NCBI RefSeq assembly: GCF_017591435.1 | Contig: NC_059289.1 | Span: 2,820,104-2,884,103, forward strand | Length of the DNA: 64,000 nucleotides | DNA from: Portunus trituberculatus | Lineage: Eukaryota; Arthropoda; Malacostraca; Decapoda; Portunidae | Direction of reading: 5' to 3' | Shown: in pieces, positions 38,548 through 53,447 of the stretch | Position numbering within the stretch: position 1 is the first letter of the stretch | How the letters are laid out: every line of letters starts with the position of its first letter | The notes under the pieces: generated by a model | What the model was told of the DNA's origin: nothing | What the model saw: the letters and a program-made list of their open reading frames with translations, nothing else | Databases searched by the model: none | Translations under genes and position numbers: made by a program

Positions 38548-39907
38548 ATTCAGTGGGAGGCGCCTGCTCAGGGCCACACGCAACTGCTTCCCGCTGACTT
38601 CTGCATGGTGAACAGCAGCTTCTCGCCCTCTGCCTGTCTGCCACCACCATTGTCACTGTGGCTCGACTACAGAGGTCAGGTTGGATTTTTTTTTTTTTTA
38701 ACACAAGCAGGATGTTGCAGCATCTTAGCATGACCGAGTGTTTTCTCCTCCAAGCTCACTGACTCACCTCGCTGACTCACCTGCGTCAGTGGTGCTTACA
38801 GTGACGCGCTGCCGGTTGACTCAGACGGTGCACGTGGGAGGAAGGACCGATCGAAGGAGGTTCACCTGCGGCCTGGGCAGTACGGACTACAGACTGCTGA
38901 GGAGAGTGTCAGACCCTGGGGAGTGACAAGTCAGGACATGCTGGCAAAGAGGCTCAAGGTAGCCAAAATGAACTATAATATGTACAATGTTGTGCCTTGT
39001 AGACGTGTGTTGACGCTTAACCTTCCTGGGAGCAACGGGTGAAAGAAAACATTTAAAAGGATGTATAAGACAAACTTTGGAGGTCACCACCCCGGAGGAA
39101 TCAACAGAAACCATGAGTGACAACCTTCCTCCACTACCTTCCGCTGGGTCCCAAGGGGTCACTACTACCTCAGGTCACGAGCCTCAGCATGCTCACACGA
39201 TGGCACCGTTGGTCTTGTTGGGCTGTCTAGGTTCTTTTACCGAAGTTGTCATTGGTGGAGGGCGTCCCGTGCCCCCGCCTCGTTCCCACCTTTGCTGGCG
39301 AAGCGTTGTTTCAGCAGGTGGCCCCCCTCCCTGCCCCTGCCCTCCCGGCCCTGCTGGCTCTCACGTGCTTGTCAGGGTGTCTCGAGCGTTCTGTTGGCGC
39401 GCTCTCATCTCATCTTCCCTCACCTCGGCGCATTTCATTGACCTCTACACGTACTCTTATGTAGGGACTACGTGCTCTACCCTATCCAAGTTACATTAGG
39501 TATTTAAGGAAGTAACTTTTTACACACTAGTTTTGTTCGCATTCCTTAAGGGAAGACTGAAGTAAATACGCTTGCCAAGTATTTACGTAATAATGGCATA
39601 ATGTTTTGCTGTCGCTGAGAAACATAGGATATTATCTTGTTAGTAAGATAAGCCCTGATGGCTGTGCGCGCCAACGTTTGCAAACAGCACGTGTCGCCTT
39701 AGCAGTATCCACGGCTGATCCTGCTGTTACGGGCCCCAGCTCAGCACCTTCTTATGTTGCCGTGATCCAGACCTTCTGCAGCCTTCAGCTCAGGGAACAA
39801 AACACCCCAACATACATTACTTGTAAAGAGGGCGATGCTTCTTATCAAGAGTGGCTTCCTATATGAAAATGTTATCTGCGTTCTCGAGAGCGCGCGCATT
39901 CTCATTT

Positions 39908-39979
<72 letters not shown>

Positions 39980-42000
39980 CATGAATTTTAGATATCATCC
40001 ATGTCTTTGTGCGTTTTCTACATTTAATACCTAAAACGAATATTGTCTCGGTCAATGAGAAAAACAGGGCGACGATTGCGTGTCGTGCAGCTGGGGCGAG
40101 GGTGAAGCTGAGTGAGGTTCGGGGGAGGGTGAGTGTAAAGGTGTAGGAAGGAGATCCTCCTCAGCCTGAAGCACACGCCCTTCATAATGAAGTAGGACAC
40201 CGCGACAAGCTATGAGGCAGCGCCACTCATTGTTTCACCGCCAGTCTCGCTGAAACACTCACTCTGCGCCTTTTTGTCTTTTTTGTCTTGGTCTCGTGCT
40301 AAGTAAATATAAGACACGGGACGCCTCCCCCGCCTCCCCTCCCCCCTTTCAGTGGTTCTCTACACCTTGGGCGACGTGCCACAACGAATGATTTTCTGAG
40401 AATAAGTAACTTTCATGTGTTTGTTGGCCAATGTTATAATGTACGATATGACAAGGTTTGCAAGCCTTCTCATGCCCGAGGGAGGGATGCAACATGGAGG
40501 CTGTGGCGTCGTGTAGCCGCGGTGTGAAGGTGATCACTTGCATCAAGACCTTGAAAGAACCCTACAAAAAACAAACATTAACTCATTCAAATTCCTGATG
40601 TCGAAATAGAATACGAAGCGGAGAGGACAACGGGGGCAGAGCAAGGCAGCGGAAAGCCCGCGGCGTGTGTTGTGGGGCAGCGACCACGCACAGGAGAGGT
40701 AGGAAAGGCCAAGTACTGGGAGGCACTGTTGGCACGCTCTTGGCAGGCACACCCGGTCCGGCAGAGCATCACACACACGACTTGGCTTCACTTACCGCGC
40801 CCTCTCCCACCCACGACACGACCACAACTACCACATCCTCATTTGCTCCCCACTCACTCACTCACCGCATCAATAAGATCCTCCTCCTCTTCTCTCCTCT
40901 CCCTCCTCTTCATCCTTCACCACTTATGTTTCGGTATTTATTTCCTCAAATTTCATCGCTAGCTATTATAACTCACGCACTTAAGAAATCCTTGTTAAAT
41001 TTGACTGAAGGAAAAACTAGGGAAGGTGAACATATTTTTTTCCATTTATTATATTTACTATGTTTTTATTTATTACTATCCATCTCTCTTAAACTTTTAC
41101 TTCGCTTGATTTCAAAGCTCTCGAGGGCATTGGGGATGACTAGGACTGAAAAGGCCATGGCAATGTTGTCACAACGAGGAAGTGTGTCTTGCGGCACACT
41201 GAAACATTAAGTACGTACATGTACATGCATGAAGGTGCCAGGCCAGGATCTCATCCGTATAAGAGAATTTAACGACATAACTCTCGAAATAATCCCAAAC
41301 ACACGTCCGTCGCCAAGAACAACAGATGAGCCAGTTTTAAATACGTGACTCAGACATACGTTATTTTTTCAACCTTGCACTCAGTGGCATCACGTCGTAA
41401 CACGACGGGTCATCACGGCGTGCTGAGCCATTCAGTGATGTCCGAGAGCCCTATCTTCGGTAGCTTAGCGAGAAAGAATAGCTTTTTGACAGGATTCCTC
41501 ACACCAGAAAGTTAATTTGGTTTGTTTACAAGTTCTGGGATCATGCGACCAGCGACCGAGCGACCGACCACCTGCAGACTTGGCTGCAACCCAACCAGAT
41601 CGGCGGGTGATCTGGGCATTCTTCAAGATCCCCTTCTACTGCAGCAAATTTTGTGGACATCCTGGCATTTGTCGACTTTACCCATAGTTCCTTCCTGCCA
41701 CGAGCAGCGAGGTTACTGGTGTTATGCTGCGAGTATATCGGCCATTGCTCCACTCTCCAGGACAATGAGATATTTTTAGTCGATAGTAATTGCTTATCAT
41801 GGCTGCCTTGTGCGTGTAGCCGGCTTGCTTACCAAATGCACTTAATGGATGCTCTGACCGCCCATGAAGACTGAAGAACGAGTGTCGATCGGATCTGCAA
41901 TGCTATGTTGCGTCTTTCAATACATGCTTTGGTGAAGACAAGTAAATCGGAGAACAAAATCGAGGTCACAATGATTTTTCTTCTTTTTTTTTTTTTTACA
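37400..42000. other. Gene-free interval with sparse microsatellites
   Basis: No supportable exon. (GA)n at 38496-38542; (CT)n 39912-39955 running into (CA)n 39956-39979; a purine/pyrimidine-rich zone at 40895-40920. Several open frames of 60-180 codons here have no family resemblance and no splice context. GC content rises around 38.1-40.8 kb. Confidence 0.5.
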
Positions 42001-42084
42001 TAGTTAATTTAGCAAAGAAATAGAAAAGAAAAGAGGAAATTTGAGCCTCAAGAACGAATGCACAAACGCCTTTTCTAGAATGCA

Positions 42085-42086
<2 letters not shown>

Positions 42087-42159
<73 letters not shown>

Positions 42160-42168
42160 TCACATGGT

Positions 42169-42222
<54 letters not shown>

Positions 42223-42338
42223 CTGCTATCCCTTCTCCTGTCTTCATCCACTATCTCTTCCATCACCTCCACCATCGCTACCACTGACCAGCTGTCGCCA
42301 CGTCTATCATCACCATTAATACACTCACCTTCCCTCAT

Positions 42339-42373
<35 letters not shown>
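42087..42373. repeat. Opposed (GA)n / (TC)n pair and (CA)n
   Basis: (GA)n 42087-42157 and (TC)n 42174-42220 are separated by only about 16 bp, giving a potential hairpin with stems over 40 bp. (CA)n follows at 42342-42373. Confidence 0.95.
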
Positions 42374-42375
<2 letters not shown>

Positions 42376-42517
42376 AAACATACACCACCATCACCTCCAA
42401 AACAACAACACAACATTCACAACTGTATAGTCTCAGTGAACGGAAATTCCACTCCATTTTTTTTCTCTCCATCTCTCCACCTCTCCCTCTCTTCCCCATG
42501 ATACCCCCTCCCCATCT

Positions 42518-42519
<2 letters not shown>

Positions 42520-42552
<33 letters not shown>

Positions 42553-43124
42553 GTCCTCCATCCCTCCCATTCTCCGCTCATAGCCTTTCTCCCTCCTCCT
42601 CCCACCCGTCCAATCTCCAACCCAGAGACGATCCCGATCCCCCCTCCCCCCCAATCCCAGCCGTGCCTTACCCCTCATCCCTGTCTTTCTGGTTTTGTCT
42701 CCCTCCTCCTCCTCCTCCTCCTCCTCCTCCTCCTCTGATCTAGTCTCCCACCTAGCTCCCTCTTTCTGCCTCCATTCTCCCTCCTCTCTCCCACATCATC
42801 TCTCCTCCACCTCTCCCTCTCTCTGTCCCTCTCTTTTACACAAGTACACCTGCTGCTTCTGTTACATGTGTCTATAATACCTAACAAATACGTGTTTTGT
42901 GTTACTATCGTTGTTGTTTTTGGTATGCAGGTGGTGGTGGTGGTGGTGATGGTGGTGGTCGTGGTGGTGGTGGTGGTGGTGGTGGTGTCAGCGTCATCAT
43001 CAGTATCGTCAAGGTTAGCAACGGGGAGCTAAATAAATCTTGACGTGTATGGTAACAGGAAAAGGAAAATATCAAGATACATTGTGATTTGAATATTTCT
43101 CTTTCAAATGAGATTCCGTACCAA

Positions 43125-43179
<55 letters not shown>

Positions 43180-43240
43180 GTAATAATAATAATAATAATA
43201 ATAGTAATAATAATAATAATAACAAAAATAATAATAACAA
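42520..43240. repeat. (CT)n, (TCC)n, (GGT)n and (AAT)n repeats
   Basis: (CT)n near 42522-42551, (TCC)n 42700-42735, (GGT)n 42930-42985 and (AAT)n 43124-43240 with occasional AGT and AAC interruptions. No coding evidence. Confidence 0.92.
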
Positions 43241-43507
43241 TCTTATTCTAAAGGCGTTGGTCCTTTTTCCGGCGAATCTAGAGCCTTCCATGCGGCAAAT
43301 AAGAAAATAATAAGAAAAAAAAAGATTAAAAGGTAAAATATGCAAAAAAATATTAACACTTTTTTCCAATAGGAGGGAATAATTTCTGCATTCTGTATTC
43401 TGAAGACAAGTATTGTACTCATCTATCACATCGAAGTACAGAAATTATATGAGCACCAATTCTCAAATAAGTATAACTAACTTGAAGATTATTGAAGTCA
43501 TTGGTTA

Positions 43508-44135
<628 letters not shown>

Positions 44136-44269
44136 TTGTAGCTAATACGGAAAAAGAAGCGTGTATTATCGACTCTATATGTTTTCCCCTTTATTTTTAG
44201 CGTGTATATCTATAACTTTCCTACTAATTGGATGAACTATATAAAGACAACACTATTTTGCCTCTGCAA

Positions 44270-44621
44270 GTTGAAGGGAAGGAAGAAGGGTGGTGGGGGA
44301 AGGGAGAGAGACAGGGAGAGAGAGAGAGAGAGGGAGAGGGATAATAGAAGAAAAATCATGCTAAAAATAATGAGAGGGTGGAAGGAGAGGTAGGTGGTAG
44401 GAGGAGAAGAGAAGGAGGAACACAGAAAGCAAAGTCAACACCTTTCGCAAAATGAAGCAAAAAAAAAATAAATAATAGAGAAAGTGGGATACAAAAATAA
44501 CATAAAAAAAGAGTGAAAAATAAGGAAACGTAAATAAAAATAATAAAAGTACATGATAATATGAAGATAAATTAAAGAAAAGTAAACCAATACAAGTAAA
44601 TTCAAAGAAGACCAAGGTTAC

Positions 44622-44706
<85 letters not shown>

Positions 44707-44960
44707 TGAAAGGTGGAAAGGGAATGGGGGGAGGAGAAGCAGAAGAATGGAAGGAAGGAGTGGGGAGTGGGGAGGGAGGGAAGGAGGGGAGAGGAGATGG
44801 GGCGAGGATAATCTAGGGGGAGGAACAGGAAGATTGAAGGACGCCCGGGGGAAGGAAGGAGGAAGGAAGGGGAGGGTAATGGAAGTTGGGGGCGGGGAAG
44901 AAAGGGGAAGGGCAGTAGGAGGGGGCAAGGGGGGAAGGAAAGGGGTGTTGAAGGGTCAGG
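44270..44960. repeat. Extended homopurine-rich tract with (GA)n core
   Basis: (GA)n 44623-44702 is followed by about 250 bp that is almost entirely purine on the plus strand (GGAGTGAAAGGTGGAAAGGG and similar). A second purine-rich stretch precedes it (44270-44460). Such tracts can adopt triplex conformations. Confidence 0.85.
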
Positions 44961-45300
44961 CAGGTAAGTTCATGACCTGATTTACCTGTTAATGAGTCTT
45001 CATACCTGTACCTTGTCTCATCCCGTCCCTTCTACGCAGTTGCCAAATATAGTTGTGACTTTAAGCTGCTAAAATATTCAAGCAAGGAAAAGAGTAATAA
45101 TAAATGAATAAACAAATAAATGCGGAGTTTCAGGCAATCGTTTCTTGATCCGAGGCATTCACAGAAAAAGAAATTGAATACTAATACTGATGAAATGGAT
45201 AAAAAAAAACATTATATAGTCTTTAGGTTATTATAGGACATAAAATTCGCTGTGTGACGTCATCACCTGAAGCAACTGCATGCAACATTTATGAACGTTG

Positions 45301-46190
<890 letters not shown>

Positions 46191-46424
46191 GTGTGTCGTG
46201 AGAGATAAACTGCCCTGGTTTTCCTTTACAATGATATAACATTTTCAAAGGCCACAGAGATAATTAACTGGGTTTTCAAGACTGCTTCTCCTTTTGAAAA
46301 TATGAAAATACTGTTGATTTCTCACTAGCACCGTAGAAACACTCTTAGAACCCCTCTCGTGTCACTTCAATTGGAGCCTTTTCAAAGTAGCGGAGGTGGG
46401 AGGCGGAAGTGTCTCAGAATACAA

Positions 46425-46530
46425 TCGCGGTGTGGTGGAGATGAGAAGGAAAGTTCTGATATCCTGAACGTTTTGTGGTGTGGTGGGGATCAGAAGGAAA
46501 GGTCTGATACCCTGAACGTTTCCCGCCACA
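46425..46530. repeat. Two-copy tandem repeat of about 51 bp
   Basis: Two units share GTGTGGTGG, GAT(G/C)AGAAGGAAAG and TCTGATA(T/C)CCTGAACGTTT in order. No gene resemblance. Confidence 0.65.
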
Positions 46531-47213
46531 TCATCAAAGCAATGCCAGGAATCTTCATGCGAAATACAAATAGAAGAAGTGTTAATATCAAATTCCTCTT
46601 TTTTTTCCCTTCTCCTTCCCACTCATCCTTTTGTTTATTGTTTTGTTGTTTCTCTACCTCGTGCTCGTCCTTATTTTTTTTTCATTCTTTCCTATTTCTG
46701 TTCTTGCTTCTGCTTTTCTATCTTCGTTCCTTCATACTTCTGTCCTATTTCTTGTATTTATGTTTGTTTGTCTTATCTATACGCATCTATTCTTCACTAC
46801 CTCCTTATATTTTCTCCTTTTTTTTACATTGCATCTTTCTTCTCTTTTCTCTCTTGCATATCTTGTATTTAAATTCTCTCATCTCTCATGTTCTTCATAT
46901 TCTTCGTTCTCTTTATTTCCGTCTTTCTCTTTTCCTATATACTGCTTTCTTCTTCTCTTAACTTTACCGTATCTTTATCCTTTTCTAAGTAAAGGTGCTA
47001 GACAGTTTAACCCCCTTTCGACGTTCCAACTCAGACACTCATACACCTACACGCCTTAACTAAACGATCGCTATATAGTTTCTTTAAAGTGTCTATGCAG
47101 CTGCCATGTGTCTGCTCTGATTCATCACACGGTTGTTTATTTGATACGGTTGGCGATAAACTGCCACTCTCTTACCTCTTCACGTTACCATTTTTTTTTA
47201 TGTGTTGGAGATG

Positions 47214-47215
47214 GG

Positions 47216-47313
<98 letters not shown>
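47214..47313. repeat. (GT)n microsatellite
   Basis: A pure (GT)n run of about 100 bp. Confidence 0.95.
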
Positions 47314-47314
<1 letters not shown>

Positions 47315-47580
47315 GTGTTTATATTACTTCATAAGAGAGCATTCTTTAACCACTTCAGGGTCTCTGTTTTAAGCACTCCAAGGTCTTATCTCTGTAACTT
47401 TTTAACAGGTCCTAGTGATTGTTATTATGGTTTTCAAGAGTTTTTGATTGATTCTGGTGATAGCTTGACTGGTATTCTGCAGCATTAGTAGGGAAAACAC
47501 ACCTTAAGAATGCGACTATCATTTCTAAGGCCTTTGAAGAATGGTGCGTAGAAGAGAACGAAATGTTTCCAAATATGTGT

Positions 47581-47741
47581 TTCACTGTTTGATCTGCTGC
47601 AGTCTCTGACGAGACAGCCAGACGTTACCCTACGGAACGAGCTCAGAGCTCATTATTTCCGATCTTCGGATAGGCCTGAGACCAGGCACACAACACACAC
47701 CGGGACAACAAGGTCACAACTCCTCGATTTACATCCCGTAC

Positions 47742-47743
<2 letters not shown>
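47581..47743 (-). mobile_element. tRNA-derived SINE, head deleted
   Basis: The body from TTCACTGTTTGATCTGCTGC to ACATCCCGTACC is intact, but the tRNA-like head and proximal body are missing. The sequence passes directly to (GT)n 47744-47778, the same microsatellite type that abuts the heads of the other copies. Confidence 0.82.
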
Positions 47744-47781
<38 letters not shown>

Positions 47782-47873
47782 CTGAACTGTATTATTCGTT
47801 GTGTTATCACAGATGTATATGCTCCGGTGGTCAGCGTAGATAAGATAACGCTACATACAACATAATTTCCTGT

Positions 47874-47875
<2 letters not shown>

Positions 47876-47934
<59 letters not shown>

Positions 47935-48030
47935 CTGGCGTTTTTTCTTGAGAGTTAATACATTCCTATCACGCAATGTGTCCTCACCACCACCACCACC
48001 ACCATCTCCTCCTCCTCCTCCTCCTCCTTC
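47876..48030. repeat. (CT)n and trinucleotide repeats
   Basis: (CT)n 47876-47930, then (CAC)n and (CTC)n around 47987-48030. Confidence 0.92.
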
Positions 48031-49839
48031 TGTCTCATCCAATGTTTTCTCACGCGTGTTGTCAATTATAAAATCCAGGCATGTCTTAGTATAACTTCCC
48101 AACAAATTGCGTAGATATTTCCTCAGAGTTCTCATGCAATAATCCGGTTATATCTTCTTATCACTGCGGAGTGCAGATTGAACTGGCCATTGTATATAAT
48201 TTCTATTGCATTCTACCTATATTCATCTATTCGTTTGTCCCTCCAGCCTCCATATTAGGTTAGGGAACGTTAGACTACGTTTTTTTCGTTTTCTGTTACG
48301 CACAAAGAAGATAGACCACATGAAAAACAATTAAAGAAAAAGAAATGGTCCTCTAATTGTCTCTGAACAAAAAGAAAAGCATAGAATTATAAATGAAGAA
48401 CCAAGTCAGGAAAGGAAGTGTCTTGAAACTTCTCTCTTAAAACAAGGTCAAGTCGTAGGAAGGGGACAGAGATTCAGGCAGAGAGTTATTTGTCTCTGCT
48501 TACATACAATTTACTCCTTCGTTAGGTGAGCTTAGTTTACGTGCTTGTTACTTGCAGTGTGGTTGAATTAGTTTACATATCCGTTAGGTTAGATTTGATA
48601 AAGTGAGGTGTTCGGTACTTGCCGTTTGGTTGAGTTAGATTAGCTAGTCGCTTGATTAATTACAGTAGATTAGTGTAGGTTTTTGTTACATGTAGAATTG
48701 TAGATAGATTGCATTAAGGCTAATAGTTAAGTCACGTTAGGTTATTAGATGGTCACTACTAGTAATTAAATTAGGTTTTCTGCTCGTTACTATTATTTGC
48801 GTTCCTTGCTAGCACTTCAGGTAAGTTAAAACAGACATTCCTTACTTTATCACATCTTATAACTTGCCTTGCTAGTTGTACGGTTAGTTACATTAGACTC
48901 CTAACTCACCACTGCTCAAAACTCTCAACTTGCTAGTGGTACAGTTAGTTACATTAGACTCTCCTAACTCACCACTGCTCACAGCCCACACCTTGCTGGT
49001 GGATTATTTAAAGTACATAATCATATTCCTTACTCGCTAACACTCATAACACGTTTCTAGATGTATAGCAGTACGGAGAAGTTAGGTTAAACGTTCCAGC
49101 CACCATTAACACACTCGCTGGCTGTACATATACAATTCATATGGCATTCCTCGCTCACAACATCCTTCTGACGACAATTGAAGGTAAGCTGACAAAATGC
49201 ACAAGCAGGAGTCGCAGTGAGTCGCTTCTCTGCATGTACATTCCCAGTAAAAGCCCCACACATGGAAGCCTGACCTATATACCCTTATCTTAATATGGGT
49301 CAGTACCCGCCCCCTCGCCTCGCCGCCTCCTACACTCACTTTTTTTTCTATTTCTTTCCACTACTTTCCGGGATAGATATAGGAAAGGATGTGCTTCTAT
49401 TCGGTACAAGGTGAAATGTTCGTGTTCTTTCTTAGTGGTGTAGTTAGTTATGATAGTTGTTCGAAAATTGTGTAGGTAAAATGAGGTGATTCTTTCATAT
49501 TTCATAGTTTGGGGTGTTAGTTTAATTAGTTTTTTTTGTGTGTGTGTGATCTTGTTAAGTCATTTCGTTCAAGTAAGAGAAGAAAGATGAAAAATGAGTT
49601 AAATATCCACGTTTCTTTTCATAATAATATCAGTCTTTGTATTAACGTAGAGTCTTATACTATGCGCAAACTGATGACATTCTCAAGCAGGGGGAGAGAA
49701 AAAAGTAATACGATATATAATGGACGTAAAGTAAGTAAAGAAAGATGAAAAAAAGAAAGTAAATACTCACGTTCCTCTTTCATAACAATATCAGGCTTTA
49801 CATCAACTTAGAATATCCTCAAACTGGTAATTTTCTAGA

Positions 49840-49908
<69 letters not shown>

Positions 49909-50229
49909 AAACAATATATTAAGGAGTTATTTCTTGCCCATCGTACTGTTGAAAACCATAACTTTTAAAATTTTCTTTATTTACATCCGTATACTAATCT
50001 CGGTAGTTCTTGAGGCAAACAAACAGCTTGCACGTGTTTACTGGATAACATAAACCAGCTCATTTCGTCTCACCAGGCAAATTCATATACTAACAGGCAT
50101 TTTTTTTTTTCCGCTTGCCTATGAAGGGCTATGGCGATGGAAGGCTGAAGGGATATATGGCTTGGTTGGCAGATAATTGTTGTTATTTGATCCTCTTTCA
50201 CCACACGCCAAACCTGACTTATATCCCGG

Positions 50230-50268
<39 letters not shown>

Positions 50269-51100
50269 ACTTCGATAGCTGCGTCTCTGATACAAGCGAA
50301 CGATAGAAGGAAAATAATGTAATAAGATAAAACTGAACAAATAAGGGAAAAACAATTCTTTCATTTATGGCCACAGCAAATGTGATAATATGAAAGAATG
50401 AATATCGAATCATCAACCCTGAAAATACCGAGGACAAAACTAGGAAGACACAAAATAAACGAAAAAAAAAAAAAAAAAAAATCATATACAAGATAATTAT
50501 TTGACCCGAGTACCATTTCTTATATTACCAAACAAACTTAACATTTAAGCTCGAATTCTTGATCATTTCGATACCTCAGCTTGACAAGTTCTATAAACAA
50601 GCTACAGTAGAAGTTATATACGCATTTTCAAGAATGTCTTCATGCTTCTGGTGATAGTTTAAAAAAGAACTCTGCGTCAAGAAAGCGAAAAAAAAAAAAG
50701 AATGAATTAAATAAAACTTACCAGAGAACCAGACTTATCACTGCTGCATTTCAAAACAGTGAGACCTCGAAGCATGTGAGAAAACGAACCTCACTGCTTC
50801 ACTACATGCATGAACTAATAACATATTCAGTGGAGTCACCGTCACAACAAAATGTAATTCCCCACACCTGTCACGCTTAGTGGAGGTGGAGGCAGGAATA
50901 CAAGGAACAGTTTTGCTTTGACAGATTTAACTTGAAGCAACACACGTACGTAGCGAGGTAACCAACCACAGCCATGACATTTCAACCCCCTCCTGTCCAT
51001 TTTCCTTGAGAGTACGGGGACTGTGGCGCGACCGACAGGGTACCAACCACAGCACCGAGTCATGAGAAAGTGGTGAAAATAAAGCTATGAAGTTGCAGTG
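48030..51100. other. Gene-free interval with small repeats
   Basis: No exon can be supported. A two-copy 61-63 bp tandem (TTGCTAGT...GTTAGTTACATTAGACT) lies at 48869-49000. (GA)n 49842-49905, (CA)n 50230-50265, poly(A) 50461-50480. Scattered GTTAGGTTA-like pentamers occur at 48530-48780. Confidence 0.55.
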
Positions 51101-51114
51101 AAAATAATGAGTGT

Positions 51115-51121
51115 AATAATA

Positions 51122-51159
<38 letters not shown>

Positions 51160-51274
51160 AATAAATAAATAAGGAGAAAATAAAGAAAATAAAGAGAAGA
51201 AGAGGAAGAAGAAGAAGAGGAAGAAAAAAGACGAACTTCGAGACAAAAAAAAAAATACTAATAACACTGAAAGA

Positions 51275-51360
<86 letters not shown>

Positions 51361-51387
51361 CACTACACTACTACTACTATTAAAAGA

Positions 51388-51448
<61 letters not shown>

Positions 51449-51505
51449 TTACTACTACTACTACTACTACTGCTACTACTACTACCACTATTACTACTAC
51501 TAGCT

Positions 51506-51539
<34 letters not shown>

Positions 51540-51981
51540 CTACTACTACTACTACTACTACTACTACAACAACAACTACTACTACTACTACTACAACTTT
51601 TTTTCACCGCAACGTACGCCAGATAGTACCGTTAGCTAAAGGCTGATATTATGTACACCTGACAAGAGAACATTGCAAAAAATCAGATACATGAAAATAA
51701 ATCAATAAAAAGTCATTTGGGCAGAGCTGCATGGGTACCTCAGCTAGTCAGTCAGTCAGTCAGTCAGTCAGTCAGTCATCTATTCGGACAATAATAAGTC
51801 AAGTTTGTCAGTCTAGTCAGTCAATAAGCTAGAAAGTCAACCATCTAATAAGTTAGTCAGTAAGTCATTTAGTCATTCAGTCAGTAAGTCAGTCTGTTTG
51901 TCAGTCAGCCAGTCAGTCAGTCAAGTAAGTCAGTCAGTCGGTCAGTCAGTGGAGTTCCTGAATTACCAGTTATGCCGTTAT

Positions 51982-52035
<54 letters not shown>

Positions 52036-52089
52036 AAAAAATATATATAAACTATAGGTTAGTCAACATTTACGCGGCGCAGTGCAGCT

Positions 52090-52115
<26 letters not shown>
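51115..52115. repeat. (ATG)n, large degenerate (ACT)n, (CAA)n, (GTCA)n and (GA)n block
   Basis: (ATG)n 51121-51160; (ACT)n from 51276 to about 51495 with short interruptions; (CAA)n 51506-51540, then more (ACT)n to about 51595; degenerate (GTCA)n 51739-51960; (GA)n 51984-52032 and 52090-52115. About a kilobase of almost continuous simple sequence. Confidence 0.93.
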
Positions 52116-52120
<5 letters not shown>

Positions 52121-52368
52121 TGAGATTATAGCTTCACGTTCTAAAAATAAAGATAGTGAAGGTAAAAAAGATATAAAAAGAAAAAAATATATAGATAAAA
52201 CATTAAAGATTAGTGTTAATGAACTTTAAGTGGATAATAATAGTATTTTCTTGAAGGCAAATAAATAAGACATCATCAAAACCAGCGGGAAGTGGAGGAA
52301 AATGCCTTTGTGATATTTAAGTTAGGTCAGATTAAGTTAGGTAAACCGAGTCACGGCCGAGTAACTAT

Positions 52369-52580
52369 TTAACCCCTTCAGTACCATGACGCGTTTCTAT
52401 ATTCATTCTGCTTGCTATTTGGTAACTTTACACAGCTTCAGAAACTTATGTGAGGATTAAAATAGTGAATACTCTGGCCATTAATCTTCTGACCTCCATA
52501 GACTCTTCGTAATGTAAAAAAAATGGTTTTAATCCTACACAAATCTTAAAGTAAAATTGTTCCAGCATTGAAGAGGTTAA
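52369..52580 (+). mobile_element. TTAA-flanked MITE, complete copy
   Basis: TTAA at both edges (52369-52372, 52577-52580); left end CCCCTTCAGTACCATGACGC, right end TTCCAGCATTGAAGAGG. The internal blocks TTCATTCTGCTTGCTATTTGG and TCTTCTGACCTCC are intact. It has the same length and ends as the 7012 copy. Confidence 0.87.
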
Positions 52581-52897
52581 CATTTCAAGTAACTTAGTTT
52601 ATATTAGGACAAATTAAATTAGCTGATTTAGAACAGAAAAACTATTTAATTTCCGGTTCAGTCAAGATATTATGCCTGGAAAACAATGGGGATTATGTGT
52701 CCTGATAATGTGTAGACGCCATAAGCCATAATCAAGCTGCGTGTTACTACAAGTTTAAAGGCCAAGGATGTGGAGATGAATATTAAGGCAAAAGTGCACA
52801 GTAGTTGAACCTTATGAGGCCCTTTACCCTTCAGTGTATGATATTAATTGCGAGTAGCGACAACTGAGAAGGAAAAAGAAAGAAAAAAATGAAGGAC

Positions 52898-52901
<4 letters not shown>

Positions 52902-52956
<55 letters not shown>
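52902..52956. repeat. (CA)n microsatellite
   Basis: A pure (CA)n run of about 55 bp. Confidence 0.95.
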
Positions 52957-52959
<3 letters not shown>

Positions 52960-53380
52960 GACTCACACACTGTACCAGCCTTCAAGGTTTAAAGTGACTG
53001 GATACAACAGTAATCTAACTATTACGATAACTTTTCCTGCATGTCAATTCGATCCCTTCCCTGGCCCTTACTGTTGCCATGCGCCGCCGTCAAGCTGAAG
53101 GCAACGCTCACTAAACAATATAAGCTTATCTTTGAACGCTGTCTGAATGTGGCAGTGTGAAATGTATGCTATTCCATAACATAAACCATGAAGGCCATAC
53201 AGGAATTGTGCATATTAATGATAAAAATTGTATATGCATAGTGTGACCTCTACTATAGTGTGGGATACAAATAAGAAAACGACTACCAGTAACAAAACTA
53301 AAAGAAAACGATATCAATGATAGACAAAGATAAAAGTGAAAGACACCGCGGAGGCTTACTCGATCTAGTGTAACATGCCC

Positions 53381-53386
53381 TTTATT
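53381..53386 (-). terminator. Polyadenylation signal of the Cys/Pro-rich gene
   Basis: AATAAA on the minus strand, 62 nt beyond the stop codon of the 53855-53448 frame. The close spacing supports a real transcript ending here. Confidence 0.6.
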
Positions 53387-53447
53387 CCTTCATTGTTCTG
53401 AGCAGCCGGGAAAATATCGCGAAGAAGTAACATCCTGTGCTGCCAAG

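Noticed and set aside
38149..39866. Several 60-140 codon frames in the GC-richer 38-40 kb zone
   Set aside because: No family resemblance, no coherent exon chain, and multiple overlapping frames on both strands.
40543..41210. Overlapping frames on both strands (up to 181 codons)
   Set aside because: Composition follows the CTC/CAC-rich sequence and no domain could be seen.
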